A stretch of 64,000 nucleotides of DNA from Sycon ciliatum. Lineage: Eukaryota > Porifera > Calcarea > Leucosolenida > Sycettidae. The position numbers and the translations under genes were made by a program. The stretch spans positions 9,648,290 through 9,712,289 of the forward strand of contig NC_088653.1 in assembly GCF_964019385.1 (NCBI RefSeq). Direction: 5' to 3'. Each line of letters begins with the position of its first letter. Positions within the stretch are counted from its first letter, which is position 1. This document shows positions 18,075-28,531 of this stretch, piece by piece. Under the pieces are notes generated by a model. That model ran no database searches. It was not told the origin of the DNA and worked only from the letters and a program-made list of their open reading frames with translations.

Positions 18075-20708
18075 ACTGGCTCTTGCAACCACAGACACTG
18101 CCGAGAAGATGCTGTCCCCGACATCTAGGTTGATCCCTGCATGCTTAGCTCGCATGTGGTCACCCCATGGCTTATCCACAGTGCGCCTACGAGCTTCACC
18201 GTTGTGTTCCTCCAGTCTTGTCTCCAGTGTGCGACCCGTCTCTCCGATGTATTTTTCCCTGCACAACTTGCATTGCAGCCGGTATATCACATTCTTCTTC
18301 AAACATATTTTCACTCCACCCGACTTACAAGTCAGACAAGGCCCCAATGGGCGTCCTCTTCTCTTTGTCTTTCTGATGTTGGGCTCCTTAATGCAGCTGG
18401 GCGGACTTTGTGCTGAGTGACAGAGCTGACGTTTGAGGCTGCCCGCATGCTCGTAAACCACCCGGACTGGTAACTTGTGCTTCCGGATAGCTTTGCTGAC
18501 GCTGTGATGCACCCTGTCTGACTTATACGGCAGCTTCAGAAACGCACAACACGGATTACCTCGGCGGCGACGCTTGGGTTTCCTTGCTGCTTCTCGGGCA
18601 TTGATGATGATGCTCTCTGGATAGTGGTTGAGTTGAAGTTGGTCTTGAATTTTCTGTTCACTTTCTTTACACATGGTGTCATTGGAAGACAGACGTTGTG
18701 CTCTTAAGAATTGAGACTTTGCAACGGCAAGTTTGATGTGATGAGGTACAGCAGATGCGTAGTCTATCAGCAATCCACTATTGCATGGCTTTTGGAAGAG
18801 CTTGTACGTCATCTGGCCCGACTGTTGTATGGCAATCGTCACGTCCATGTAATCAATCCAGCCTTTGCTACTGCTGAGCTCGTAGGTGAACTTGAGTCGG
18901 TCGTGTCCTGCATTGAAGTGCTGTATTAGCTCCAAGAGGCGTTCCTCAGCGTGGGTCCAGAGAATGATCACATCATCAATGTACCGTTTGTACAGCACAG
19001 GCAGAACCGGTGAATCGGCAAGAAGGCGCGTTTCCAGAGAGTGCATGAACAATATTGCGAATGGTGGTGCTAGATTATTGCCCATTGCAACTCCCTCGAG
19101 CTGGTGGTAAATTTGTCGCCCGAATCTGAAGAAATTGTTACTGAGAACAAATTGAAGCAAGTCCTTGACTTCGCACACGTCAAGGCCGAACATGTTGATT
19201 CTTTTGAAATTCTGTTCCAATATTTCTCCCACTGCGTTGACTCCCTCTTCAATTGGAATGCTCGGGTACAGGCCCACGACATCCAAAGTGGCAAGAATAG
19301 TCCCCTCTGGAGCTTTGAGATCTGGGTATAAAGCGCAGATGTCATCAAGGGCTTCATTCGTATTAGTGAGGTGTGCTGGGACGAAGTCTAGCAACTGGTG
19401 TAGAATGCGTTCTAGTACGATTGATATGCCCGTGACAGGACTATCACATGCTGACACGACGGGTCGTAGGGGTAGGTTCTGTTTATGATCCTTTGGGAGA
19501 CCATAGAACTCGGGGAATCTTGTATCATTGGGGAGAATCGACTTCAGCAGCTTTGAATCCATGTTCTTGCATTTGTCCCCAAGGACAGCTTTCACCCGTG
19601 TCTCGAACTCAGTTTTTGTTAGGTCAACCTTTTCGTACATAGCGCTATCTGATAGCAATGTGTCTGCCTTCTCCAGGTAGAGCGTTTGTTTCATTGCGAC
19701 TAATTTTTTACTTTTGTCTGACGGTTTGATGACTGTACTTGTGTCCATTCGGAGTCTGGCCAGCTCCTCTCGTTCCTCCTTGGTCATATTAGACGTCGGT
19801 GGCCTGTATTTGGTGTAAGCAGCGAGAACATCGTCCTTGAAATTCGCAAGCTTCCTTTCTTCATCGTCACACATTTTCGGCGGTTGTTTAAACCCACGCT
19901 GCTTGAGCTTCCAGAGTTTTCTGTCGCCCACCGTGTCAGAAACAGTCTCGTTGTCTGGAACCTCCACCTCTTGAGGCTGGGCTTGCTGCCAGCGCAACGT
20001 GTAGGCCATCCGCTCGACAGACGTTATCACCTCCGAACGCTCGCGATCCGAAAACTTGCCTGTCGAAGGAACAAAGCTCGGCCCAAGCTCCAGAATCCGC
20101 CTGGTGCTGTCCGGCACACAATCATCCACAACCAATGCCCGCTGGACACTGGATCCATCACATGTCGCCGCACTACTGGTCCGAGCTCCAAGCTGGGCTT
20201 GTGATGCGGCTTGCGTAATTTCATGCTCTTGCTGGCCAGCTTCTGCACGAAGCTTGCCAAGCTTCCGGGCTAGCCTTGCATTCGTATCGATGCGCTCCTC
20301 TGTGGCTACGCAACGCTTCACGGTACGGATCCTTATGTAGTCCTCCCGAGAGAATGACCAGAGCTTGTCCCGAAAGTGCGTGCTCTGTCTCAAGCGAAAG
20401 TCCTTCTCTGCACACTTGTCTTCTATGGCGTCGCTCAGAAGACGAAGGCAGTACTGTTGTCTTCTTCTTTGGCGGACTTGCTTGTGCCTGGAAGACCTTG
20501 GCTGTCGGGTGCACTGGGTTATAAATCGCGGAATCAAGTTTTCCCTCCGGCATTGTAGCAGAAATGACAACTGACACTTGCTCCTTTGCAACTTCCACGC
20601 CCATTGCACATAGCGCCACGGTGCCTCGCTCCGGGAAGAGGAGAACCACGAACGAAGTAACGGTGAGGCATCCTGCAGCTTCATAACTCGAAGAGAATTG
20701 GTGAGCAC
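17985..20708 (-). CDS. Penelope-like reverse transcriptase with GIY-YIG endonuclease
   Basis: 907 residues, uninterrupted. The RT core includes FYGLPKDHK and RPVVSACDSPVTGIS, LDVVGLYPSIPIEEGV (motif A), GVAMGNNLAPPFAILFMHSLE (motif B) and YKRYIDDVIILW (catalytic YIDD). A CX2C region (GPCLTCKSGG) precedes a C-terminal GIY-YIG nuclease: VIYRLQCKLCREKYIGETGR, then TRLEEH and H..AKH. In this family the nuclease nicks DNA for target-primed synthesis. The first ATG lies in the right pseudo-LTR. A later in-frame ATG is possible, since the first ~100 residues are Ser/Arg-rich and not recognisable. The length is normal for the family and no lesion is seen. Confidence 0.95.
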   Translation of the reverse strand: MLTNSLRVMKLQDASPLLRSWFSSSRSEAPWRYVQWAWKLQRSKCQLSFLLQCRRENLIPRFITQCTRQPRSSRHKQVRQRRRQQYCLRLLSDAIEDKCAEKDFRLRQSTHFRDKLWSFSREDYIRIRTVKRCVATEERIDTNARLARKLGKLRAEAGQQEHEITQAASQAQLGARTSSAATCDGSSVQRALVVDDCVPDSTRRILELGPSFVPSTGKFSDRERSEVITSVERMAYTLRWQQAQPQEVEVPDNETVSDTVGDRKLWKLKQRGFKQPPKMCDDEERKLANFKDDVLAAYTKYRPPTSNMTKEEREELARLRMDTSTVIKPSDKSKKLVAMKQTLYLEKADTLLSDSAMYEKVDLTKTEFETRVKAVLGDKCKNMDSKLLKSILPNDTRFPEFYGLPKDHKQNLPLRPVVSACDSPVTGISIVLERILHQLLDFVPAHLTNTNEALDDICALYPDLKAPEGTILATLDVVGLYPSIPIEEGVNAVGEILEQNFKRINMFGLDVCEVKDLLQFVLSNNFFRFGRQIYHQLEGVAMGNNLAPPFAILFMHSLETRLLADSPVLPVLYKRYIDDVIILWTHAEERLLELIQHFNAGHDRLKFTYELSSSKGWIDYMDVTIAIQQSGQMTYKLFQKPCNSGLLIDYASAVPHHIKLAVAKSQFLRAQRLSSNDTMCKESEQKIQDQLQLNHYPESIIINAREAARKPKRRRRGNPCCAFLKLPYKSDRVHHSVSKAIRKHKLPVRVVYEHAGSLKRQLCHSAQSPPSCIKEPNIRKTKRRGRPLGPCLTCKSGGVKICLKKNVIYRLQCKLCREKYIGETGRTLETRLEEHNGEARRRTVDKPWGDHMRAKHAGINLDVGDSIFSAVSVVARASDRASRKLREAVEIRNEGPEINTSTGLSLL

Positions 20709-21200
20709 ACATGCTCATTCCCTGGGCACTGCAAATTCACAACTCATTTCATTTCACATAATCATTTTCAACGTTTCGGCAAATTGCCATCATCAGGATA
20801 CAATATGAAGTGGAAGTCTGCCAAGGAGCAGTTATATACACTAATTTGTGTTCTTAGGTGTTGATAATATTTCTATGACTACATATGTTACCTCAGTGCT
20901 AGAAATATGACATGTCTAAAACTAGTGAAAGATCACAAGTTTTCACTGACTCATATGCTGGGTGTTGGTAATAAGTTAGCACAGCGCAGATGTCACCAGA
21001 TAACTTGAGAAATGTCTGAACAGGTTTCTCGCAAGCAATTCACGAATGTGACCATGTCAGTGGCTTCCAGTAAATACTGTCACCTAGATAGACAGTGTGA
21101 TGTGATTGTTTTAGAGTAATGACCATCCAGTACTGGTGTTGATCTCTGGGCCTTCGTTTCTGATCTCCACTGCCTCTCGCAATTTGCGGCTTGCCCTGTC
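20651..21200 (-). repeat. Right pseudo-LTR of Penelope-like element
   Basis: 550 bp, collinear with 17525-18074. It carries the ORF start and a partial second copy of the C-terminal codons. Confidence 0.9.
20773..20796 (-). ncRNA. Hammerhead ribozyme-like core (right pseudo-LTR)
   Basis: Same CTGATGA / short stem / GAAAC arrangement as at 17647, at the constant repeat offset. Confidence 0.6.
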
Positions 21201-21385
21201 TAACTTATTACCAACACCCAGCATATGAGTCAGTGAAAACTTGTGATCTTTCACTAGTTTTAGACATGTCATATTTCTAGCACTGAGGTAACATATGTAG
21301 TCATAGAAATATTATCAACACCTAAGAACACAAATTAGTGTATATAACTGCAGGGCAAGCCGCAAATTGCGAGAGGCAGTGGAGA

Positions 21386-21614
21386 ACATGCAGATACAAA
21401 AGTGACAGAGTGCTACAGGATACTGGCGTCAGGGCGAGCTTCGACAATTTCAGCTAGGGCCGCAACATCCGCAACAGCATCATGACAGCAAACTCATTCC
21501 CAACAATGAACTATAAATCAATCTGAGGCTGTAGCTTGGGAGCTCCGGTATCGCGGTTTAGGGATCAGAGTGTTCACCAATCACAAAATGCACACCATTG
21601 ACACACACATCCGT

Positions 21615-21653
<39 letters not shown>

Positions 21654-22019
21654 AACATACACACATGCATGCTCTCACACGCAATAGAACACACGCGCGC
21701 GTACACACACACATACATTCACGCACGTGTGCGTACCCACCCACATGCATGTGCACACTCATGTGCATGAGTGGAGATGCCCCCATACACATGTCACACC
21801 AACATGCCCTGGGAGCGGTCATGCACGTGTGTATAGTATGTGTGCGAGGGCACGTCCACATGAGCGCATATGCATGTGCATGTTCATACATGCGTATGGT
21901 GCACACATGCACAACCATGCAGGTCTATGCAAACACACAGACGCTCGCGGCCGCCGCGCATACAGTGTGCTCATACATTTCCATAGCCATAGGGTGGCAA
22001 TGACTCGCAAATATCATGA
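21386..22019. other. Intronic sequence with CA-rich low complexity
   Basis: A (CA)n microsatellite at about 21603-21650 is followed by CA/TG-rich sequence to ~21940. The His/Thr- and Cys/Val-rich frames across it are artefacts. Confidence 0.8.
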
Positions 22020-22053
22020 ATAAATCTTATGAGATTGAAAAACGCACTTACTC

Positions 22054-22620
22054 AAAGCAGCTTTGGTGTTGCTTGTGGAAGCACGGGGGCCAGGGTGTTG
22101 AGCAGTTACAGGGCTATCTGTATCTATAAAATTCTCCATCCCACACTGCTGACACGGAATGACAAGTACGCTGCCCAGGTTGTACCTCTTCTCTTCAACG
22201 CAATCAATGAGCGCCAGAGGTTTGCCACATCCAGGATTCTGGCACGCAGACAATCCCACAGCCAGATACCTGAGATGAACGATTCGTCGACCGTGAAGAG
22301 GGGCACTGAACGACCTCTTCGCGGGGAGTCGAATCCAGTGGCGTTAGTGATGGAGATCGCCCTTTCCGTTTTTCAGGAACTTGATCGATCGTTTGAGTTT
22401 GCGAAGCGTCCCCCTCCTCGGCTTCTTGCATCGTCCAGTACGCAGAATGAGAGGCCGCGTCGTGGGTGACGGATTACTCTCCCGCGTCTTCATCTCCACG
22501 ACACGTCGGCAGGAGAACCGAGCTTCCAAAAACCGCCAATGTCAAAACATCCGCAAGTCCACTAGTGGCTGAGCTTCTTCCTCAAATCTTGTCTCGACTC
22601 GAGCACGCGCTGCGAAGCCA
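22054..22620 (-). pseudogene. Transposase-like zinc-ribbon exon (Mutator-like type), degenerate
   Basis: The minus strand reads CQNPGCGKPLALIDCVEEKR, then CQQCGMENFIDT, a four-cysteine zinc ribbon. This resembles the N-terminal region of Mutator-like transposase-domain proteins that are widespread in invertebrate genomes (family recall, not searched). A donor-like TTTGA|GTAAGT ends it near 22054. Upstream coding-like stretches (GLSFCVLDDARSRGGGRFA, EKRKGRSPSL) lie in other frames. Either it is a broken transposon gene or it has short introns not resolved here. Confidence 0.45.
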
Positions 22621-22679
22621 TGGTCAAACTATTTTCTGTGCATGATAGCGTCCTATTTTTCCACTCAGAAAGGCATTAT

Positions 22680-24000
22680 TTTTCAGAAAAAATTCGGAAA
22701 TCTAACATGGCGCTACCCGTCGCGAACCTCCTTAAGGAGGAGTGCCCATGCCGACATGTCCTGAAGGCATCCATCTTCTTCCGGGACAGGGCATCGGCGA
22801 TGGTATTGGAAATGCCTGGCAGGTGCGATGCTCGGATTAGGAAATTGTGCATCACACAGATTGAGTACAGGGTGCGGATGAGTGCCATGACTGCAGGAGA
22901 CCGGCACGTGCCCGTCTTCAGGCACTCCACGGCAGCTTAGTTGTCGCACTGGAACTCCACACGCAGCCGCAGCCACTCGATCCCCCATGTGGCGCAGGCC
23001 GCGACAATGACGAAGAGCTCCTTGTTGGTAATGCTTAGTTCCAGTTGTTGCGAAGACCAGTCACCTCTGAAACAGCGACCACTGAAGAAGGCTCCAAATC
23101 CAATGGTGCCACTTGCGTAGGTTTGCAACTGGAGGTCATCCACTTCTCTAGCAGGAACAATGACTTTTCGTTCCATGTTGACAGAGTCTGGTGCCACCAG
23201 CTCAGGTCGCCCTTGGCTGAGGCTGAGAGGTGCAGCATTCGGTGAGATGACATCTCAGATGTGGCCTTGTCGAGGTCATACAGGCGGCGTAAGAATGTAC
23301 GGGCGGCAGGAATTGCTTGGGAAGTGAACGAGAGGTGGCCCAGGAGTGAGGCGAGTTCGCGTTTGAGAACGCAACCCTTGTCGAGGGTGGTAGAGACTAA
23401 ACGACGTAGGGCCAGAAGCTTGGACTGAGGCAGACACACTTCCAAGCGATCGGTGTCCAGCTCCAAACCGAGGAAGGTGAGGACAGTGGAAGGGACTTTC
23501 TGTGTGGAGACAGATACGTTCAAGAACTGGAACAAGTCCAAGATGATGGCATTGTGCTTGGCCACCAGGAAGGAGCTTGGTAGGCAGATGCCGAGGAAGT
23601 GCATTACGTCGGGCAAGGAGCCGACATGGACAAGGACCCAGTTGATAGCCGTTGCCAGCCAGTTGAAGATGAATGGTCCGGGAGGAGGTCGTCGAAATCA
23701 ATAAGCTCGCCGCGTTCAATTCGCCCGCAGAGGTTATCAGGTACAGAGAGTGACGGATGAGCAGCCGGCGGATGGCCCAATGCATGAACCGAGCTGGAGT
23801 TGCCAGGCGGCACGACGGCTGCAGCATATTCCAACTGCTCTACTCGCTCCATCAGCGGCTGAAGGACCTGGCCGACGACCTGAGAAACAGCCAAAGCAAG
23901 TAAATCAGGGGCCACACTCAAGACGGCGGCAGAAAAAACTGACGGCGCAATGTTGAAGACAACAAAGGCCTCGGAGGAAGGCCTCAATCGCGCATTACTG
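22680..24000 (-). mobile_element. DIRS-like retrotransposon fossil (RT and RNase H part)
   Basis: The minus strand carries VLTFLGLELDTDRLEVCLP with a following SLLGHLSF...AARTFLRRLYDL segment, then an RNase H region ending SHLPGISNTIADALSRKK. This order is typical of DIRS/Ngaro elements. Only part of pol survives, in several frames (several breaks). No terminal repeats or tyrosine recombinase are seen. Old. Confidence 0.75.
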
Positions 24001-24182
24001 CCTGCAGCCGAGGGGAAAGACAGACAATGAACTAGTAGGGTTTTAGAGGGAGCCTGTGCCGGTGAGGCGGGACTAGCAACGCCGGCCTAGGGTCTCGGTG
24101 TTAGCGCTATCCAGCACACCATGGACGGGATTACGAAACACATGTAAATAGACAAGTGAGCGGGATGAGCTTATTGTGGATA

Positions 24183-24521
24183 TATGGGGTGTTACAGCGA
24201 GTATGTAGTATGGGGTGTTACAGCGAGTATGAAGTATGGGGTGTTACAGCGAGTATGTAGTATGGGGTGTTACAGCGAGTATGTAGTATGGGGTGTTACA
24301 GCGAGTATGTAGTATGGGGTGTTACAGCGAGTATGTAGTATGGGGTGTTACAGCGAGTATGTAGTACGTGGTGTTACAGCGAGTATGTAGTATGGGGTGT
24401 TACAGCGAGTATGTAGTATGGGGTGTTACAGCGAGTATGTAGTATGGGGTGTTACAGCGACTATGTAGTATGGGGTGTTACAGCGAGTATGTAGTATGGG
24501 GTGTTACAGCGAGTATGTAGC
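24183..24521. repeat. 26-bp minisatellite, about 13 copies
   Basis: The unit tatggggtgttacagcgagt plus atgtag repeats with rare single-base variants. It abuts the 3' end of LINE F at 24537. Confidence 0.95.
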
Positions 24522-24536
24522 CCAATACCAGCGGCT

Positions 24537-25460
24537 TTGTCTTAGGTGCTGATGCACCTTGCCCTTGAACGACTGGAGGGCCGTCAGGCGTGGCAGAGAC
24601 TACAGCACATTTGGGGGCAAGTTGTTCCACTCGTCAATGATGCTGTGGGGGAAGCAACTTCACATGTAATCAGGAGAGGAAGCCGGGAGGACGTTCTGTA
24701 GCTGAGACTCTTGGCGCACCGAGTGATCGGATCAAGTTCGAGGACATGTTGGTGGAGAAAGCTGTGGGGGTGGGGGGGGGGGGGTGGGGGGGGGGACCAG
24801 CATCGTTATTTGCGGTGGCCCTGCCAGACACATCAGTTTGTACATATAGCTGAGGGTGGCGACCAATCTCCTTGCTGCCAAACTCTGGAGGAGGACATCA
24901 GGGCCAATAATGTGGAGGGCGCGTCTCTGCACTCGATCGAGAAGGCGCAGATGGCCAGAAGCGGCTCCCATCCATACCAATGGCGCATACTCTAGGACTG
25001 GCCCCACAAATCCTCTGCAGATGGTTCGTTTACCAGCACCATCGAGTACGCGAGCAGCTTTGCGCAGGAAGCCCAGGCGAGAATTCGCTTTGAGTGCTGT
25101 GTTGTGGAGGTGGGTCTTGAAGGAGAGGCCCGAGTCAAATGTGATGCCGAGGCGGTTTACCTCCGATAGCTCAGAAAGTGTGATCTCCAAACGTGAGGTC
25201 CATGATAGGCCACCTGTGTCGCTGATGGGCTATCGTCATGAGCTGTGACTTTGTGGGATCAAACTTGATCCGCCACTTCCTGCCCCAGTCATTGAGCGCA
25301 TCCAGGGTAGCTTGTAAGCTGTTCTTACTGTATGGGAGCATTTCGGGTGATCTAATACAGTTGTAGACCGTTGTATCATCGGCGAAGGTGGCCAGGGAAC
25401 CTCCAAGATGTAGGCACTGCTCCGTGAAAGTGGATTGTGAGCAACACAGACTCACGCAGA
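24537..25460 (-). mobile_element. LINE F, 3' RT fragment, CR1/Jockey-like
   Basis: The minus strand gives LATFADDTTVYN (catalytic FADD near 25380), WGRKWRIKFDPTKSQL, then in a second frame RGFVGPVLEYAPLVWMGAAS and LLDRVQRRALHIIGPD, and finally a WNNLPPNVL tail near 24615. It shares the GFVGPVLEYAPL pattern with LINE E. It is 5'-truncated near 25460 with at least two frame changes. A poly-G run at about 24772-24795 interrupts the tail. Confidence 0.8.
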
Positions 25461-25479
25461 ATCATAATATGATTCTGCG
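25453..25479. repeat. Short palindrome
   Basis: ACGCAGAATCAT, AAT, ATGATTCTGCGT: perfect 12-bp arms around 3 bp, at the truncated edge of LINE F. Function unknown. Confidence 0.8.
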
Positions 25480-25821
25480 TATTATCAGGAAAATATTTAC
25501 CGGTAATTGTTTCCGTCATAAAATACCCATCATCAGAAATGATAATAGCAACAAGGACATCAAGAATGAATTTGGGCATGGTCACCACTGGAAAAGGTTT
25601 GATAATGAACAGTGCTGTGGGGAGATAATATTCATACATGCATGAACTATGGAGAGAGAGAAAAGAGGTTGAGGAAACATCAGAAACAAACACAAAACTG
25701 GTACAGCAAAAGCATGATACGTGACAACTGTAAAACATTCCACATGCACCAAGCAGAACATGTGCGTGTATTATGTACATCTATGAACTCGGATGGAGAG
25801 CCAAGGATTATTTATGCAAAG
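25480..25821. other. No gene seen; trace of a family D end
   Basis: Around 25785, atgaactcggatgg.gagcca matches the tip of the MITE at 11164. The rest is AT-rich intronic sequence. Confidence 0.5.
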
Positions 25822-26039
25822 TAAAAAGGACCAAGACACTACGAGATACACTATAATGTCCACCAGCACCACCAGTTACTAAACAATCAGCTCATGCGAT
25901 AACATTGCACGACACTGACCGACGGCACTGACGTTCTACAACTAACTGGCTAGTAATGTTATTGAATGAGCTGATTGTTTAGTAACTGATGGTGTTAGTG
26001 GGCATTATAGGGTAACTTGTAGTTTCTTGGTCCTTTTTA
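25822..26039. mobile_element. MITE with ~80-bp terminal inverted repeats, possible TA target
   Basis: The left end taaaaaggaccaaga pairs with the right end tcttggtccttttta, and the pairing runs inward through agttactaaacaatcagctc. The centre is ~60 bp and non-coding. A TA on each side would fit a mariner-type footprint, but TA is self-complementary, so this is weak. Confidence 0.75.
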
Positions 26040-26166
26040 AATTTTATAAATATGTACATGTGCACATAATTGCGGGTGCTGGCAACAGCAGTTTATGGAA
26101 GTAGACAAATAATTCACTATCCGAGAGAAGCAAGTACTGGGCCAGTAATTTGTATCAGGAATGCCT

Positions 26167-26385
26167 TTACAGAAGGTTCAATCCTGCGTTGGCTTTTATT
26201 CTCGGGCCCATGTCCCGAATTTTTATCGCTTTGCGTATCCTCCTCCTCCTGGCCCAATGCGACTCAATTGCAAGGACGCGAACCTCCATAAATGCTGAGT
26301 CACCAATTGGCAGTACCTCCCTGCTATGGTGAAGCCAGAAGGGCACATTCTTTGGTATTCTCAGACATGGTCTCTTTTGACGCAT
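26167..26385 (-). pseudogene. Penelope-like GIY-YIG C-terminal fragment
   Basis: The minus strand ends RRRIRKAIKIRDMGPRIKAN, GLNLL. This parallels the end of the intact element (SRKLREAVEIRNEGPEINTS, GLSLL), and the upstream HWARRRRIRKAI segment fits the same position. Only the last ~40 codons are recognisable. It is a second, older Penelope-like copy. Confidence 0.6.
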
Positions 26386-26732
26386 AACATTTCCTGATTA
26401 CTAGTAGTAAGTTAGTACTCTGTTCAGAACCTGAACAAACTGTAAGGTTTCCATCTTCTGCATACTGTTTCTTAGTACAAACTTTCTCTTGCTGGTCTGC
26501 ACCCAGTACACAAAGCTTGATGAGTTCCTGCATAGCAGATGCTTGTGCACCTGTATTGGTCATAGGCAATCAGGCCTTTTATCTAAATTGTAGCTCTCTC
26601 CCTTGCTCACTCTCCCTCTCCCTGTCTCTCTTTTGCCGTGATCAATCATGTAGTCGTTTGTCTCTCTGTCCCTTCCCTTGTTGTTTCCCCAAAACAAAAT
26701 ATCTTCAACGTTCTCACCTCTCCCTACTCCAG
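26386..26732. other. Intron before second ankyrin exon, no gene seen
   Basis: A pyrimidine-rich tract precedes the acceptor at 26731-26732. No recognisable element. Confidence 0.5.
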
Positions 26733-26831
26733 GATCAAGAAACACCATTGCACTCAGCCTGTGGACGAGGCTCGCCGGAGGCTATAGAATTTCTGCTTCG
26801 AGCGGGTTCAGATCTTCTCGCCTTGACAATT
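26733..26831 (+). CDS. Host gene exon: ankyrin repeat
   Basis: A 99-nt phase-0 exon with acceptor ctactccag and donor GTAAGT. It encodes one 33-residue repeat beginning DQETPLHSACGRGSPEAIEF and ending LALTI. The TPLH turn and LL.AG match are clear. It has the same length and phase as 2319-2417, which supports a one-repeat-per-exon gene. It joins in phase to 53903, after an intron of 27 kb containing the palindromic element. Confidence 0.85.
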
Positions 26832-26949
26832 GTAAGTCCCACTTTTAGTTCAATTGGCAGCGTGGAAATAACAATCATAATTATGCCGATGAATAGAATC
26901 AAGTGCGCACTCGTATCATAAACATTGCAAGCAAACATGTTTTAACTTA

Positions 26950-27648
26950 AAGGGGAACTCCACGGAAAATGAAACTTTCATATCCTGTAGTCTCGGGTGC
27001 TGAGTCGAATGGTCTTGGTCCGAAGTCTCTACGGCAAAGCGTTCTTGAGATATTGGCAAAAACGGGGGCCGCGCCATGACGTCATGCGACCATTTGGGTA
27101 TGTCATCCCGGCCTGCCTACATCATTGTGGCACGGTGTGAATCTAGGTGCACTCTTTTAGTATTCAATTTCAAGGAAAGAATGATGAGCTATTCCGAACT
27201 ATTCTTTGTACCCAGCTATGAAAGCAGCAATGCTGAGGTCAGTGAAGACCACCATCAACCCACCGCCGCATATGGTTGGGGCAGGGAGCCCAGATACTCT
27301 GCTAAGGAGCTGCCATCGCGTGTAACAAATGTTGAGGAAGAAGATGCCTCAGCAGCTGCGTCCGACAGAAGAAGACGAGTAGCTTGGCCACCAGACTCTC
27401 GATTCGTTTGGGACTCCGACTGGTGCGAGTGTGGACAAAGGTGTATAGCCATGCCCAGCCCGCGGGAATGATTTTTCTGGTAAGATGCTGCCGTCGCTGT
27501 CGAGAAGATAGCCCAAGGTTTCTTTCGTAGCGGACCTCCCAGTTTACGAGATCGTAACCTTGCATCAGGCTGTACCCACTACTGCTCTTCGAAGTTATCA
27601 CGACATGCAGAAGCCGCCAATGCCAGTGACAGAAGAGTCTGAAATTAG
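26950..27648 (+). pseudogene. P2X7 intracellular-like zinc domain remnant of a repetitive element
   Basis: After a region beginning ggggaactccacggaaaatg, the plus strand has a frame with DWCECGQRCIAMPSPRE (27415-27470). This resembles the WC.CG.C..MP..EC motif of the P2X7 C-terminal domain, common in repetitive genes of invertebrates (family recall). The match continues in another frame as VSFVADLPVYEIVTLHQAVP and a TALRSYHDM stretch, to a donor GTAAGC at 27649. At least two frameshifts make it non-functional. It could be a transposon passenger or a dead host copy. Confidence 0.4.
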
Positions 27649-28490
27649 GTAAGCCTCAATTAGTTTGTCTTGACTTGTGTTGTGAGGATCGCGCATCAAT
27701 ATGATACGATAATTTTTTTGGAGAAATTTATTGTTGTCAGGTGCACTACAGTAGGCGTCGCACAAGAAAAAATGTACTGGTAGTTATAACAAATTTCATG
27801 CATGACACAAACCAATTCTCTTTGCTCCGAGTGTGCCTTGACTTGCCTTGTGAGGATCGATGCGCGTAATGTTTTGCGTGCAACTTACTTATTGTTGTCA
27901 GGCATGGCACGAAAAACGTTGTACTATAGTGCTAGTACTTATCACATATTTTCATGCGTGACTCAAACACATCAATTTTGTGTTTCATTATCCCTGGGAT
28001 TGGTACAAGATCTGCAAAGTATGGTAGTGTTCTGTTGGTGAAGAGATCACTGCACACAGTTTATGAGCAGGATGCGTGCATTTGATCACACCCGAACCCA
28101 TACTGTATCGTTTCACGCGATAGGCTTTGTCAATACACCCGTTCTCTAGTATACCATGTCATGCAACGTACAAGCGTGGGGTCAAGAAAGCGTACACCAA
28201 AATAATGCACAAATTCTGGCAGGATAGTAAGACATCAGATTCTGTACTTTCTGACCAAGACATCTCTGTACTAGTAGGTAATTGAATGTGTCCCAATCAG
28301 AATTCATCAATCATTGGAAATTCTACAAGAACCTCCATCTTTGTACCCGTGGACACTAAATTGTTATGGCGCGCGCACTGAACGTGCAGGTAGGTACAGG
28401 TAGGTGTAATTCAGCGCATATGTAGAGTAAATGAGTATTTGACTATAGTATAGTCACTATACCATACCATAATAATTATTACCGTCCAGC
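27649..28490. other. Intronic sequence, no gene seen
   Basis: AT-rich sequence with no ORF or repeat I can assign, running up to the target duplication of the palindromic element. Confidence 0.6.
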
Positions 28491-28496
28491 AATGTG
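28491..28496 (+). repeat. Target-site duplication, left copy
   Basis: AATGTG directly before the left tip. It is identical to 41010-41015. Confidence 0.9.
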
Positions 28497-28531
28497 AGTA
28501 GTAAGTGCGGGGCAGGTTCTGGCACACTTTT

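Larger units (their letters stand above)
17525..21385 (-). mobile_element. Penelope-like element with pseudo-LTRs, apparently intact ORF
   Basis: A 550-bp direct repeat (17525-18074 and 20651-21200, constant offset 3126) brackets a 907-codon ORF. The ORF stop lies inside the left repeat and its start inside the right. Beyond the right repeat, 21201-21385 carries inverted copies of two parts of it. Such pseudo-LTRs with an adjoining inverted piece are known for Penelope-like elements. Each repeat also holds a hammerhead-like core on the minus strand. The two repeats differ at only a few sites, so insertion was recent. Confidence 0.9.

Noticed and set aside
21570-22023. His/Thr-rich and Cys/Val-rich frames
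   Set aside because: CA/TG low-complexity sequence.
25490-25545. Possible hammerhead on the minus strand (CTGATGA ... GGAAAC)
   Set aside because: The bases between the two core boxes do not form a stem II.
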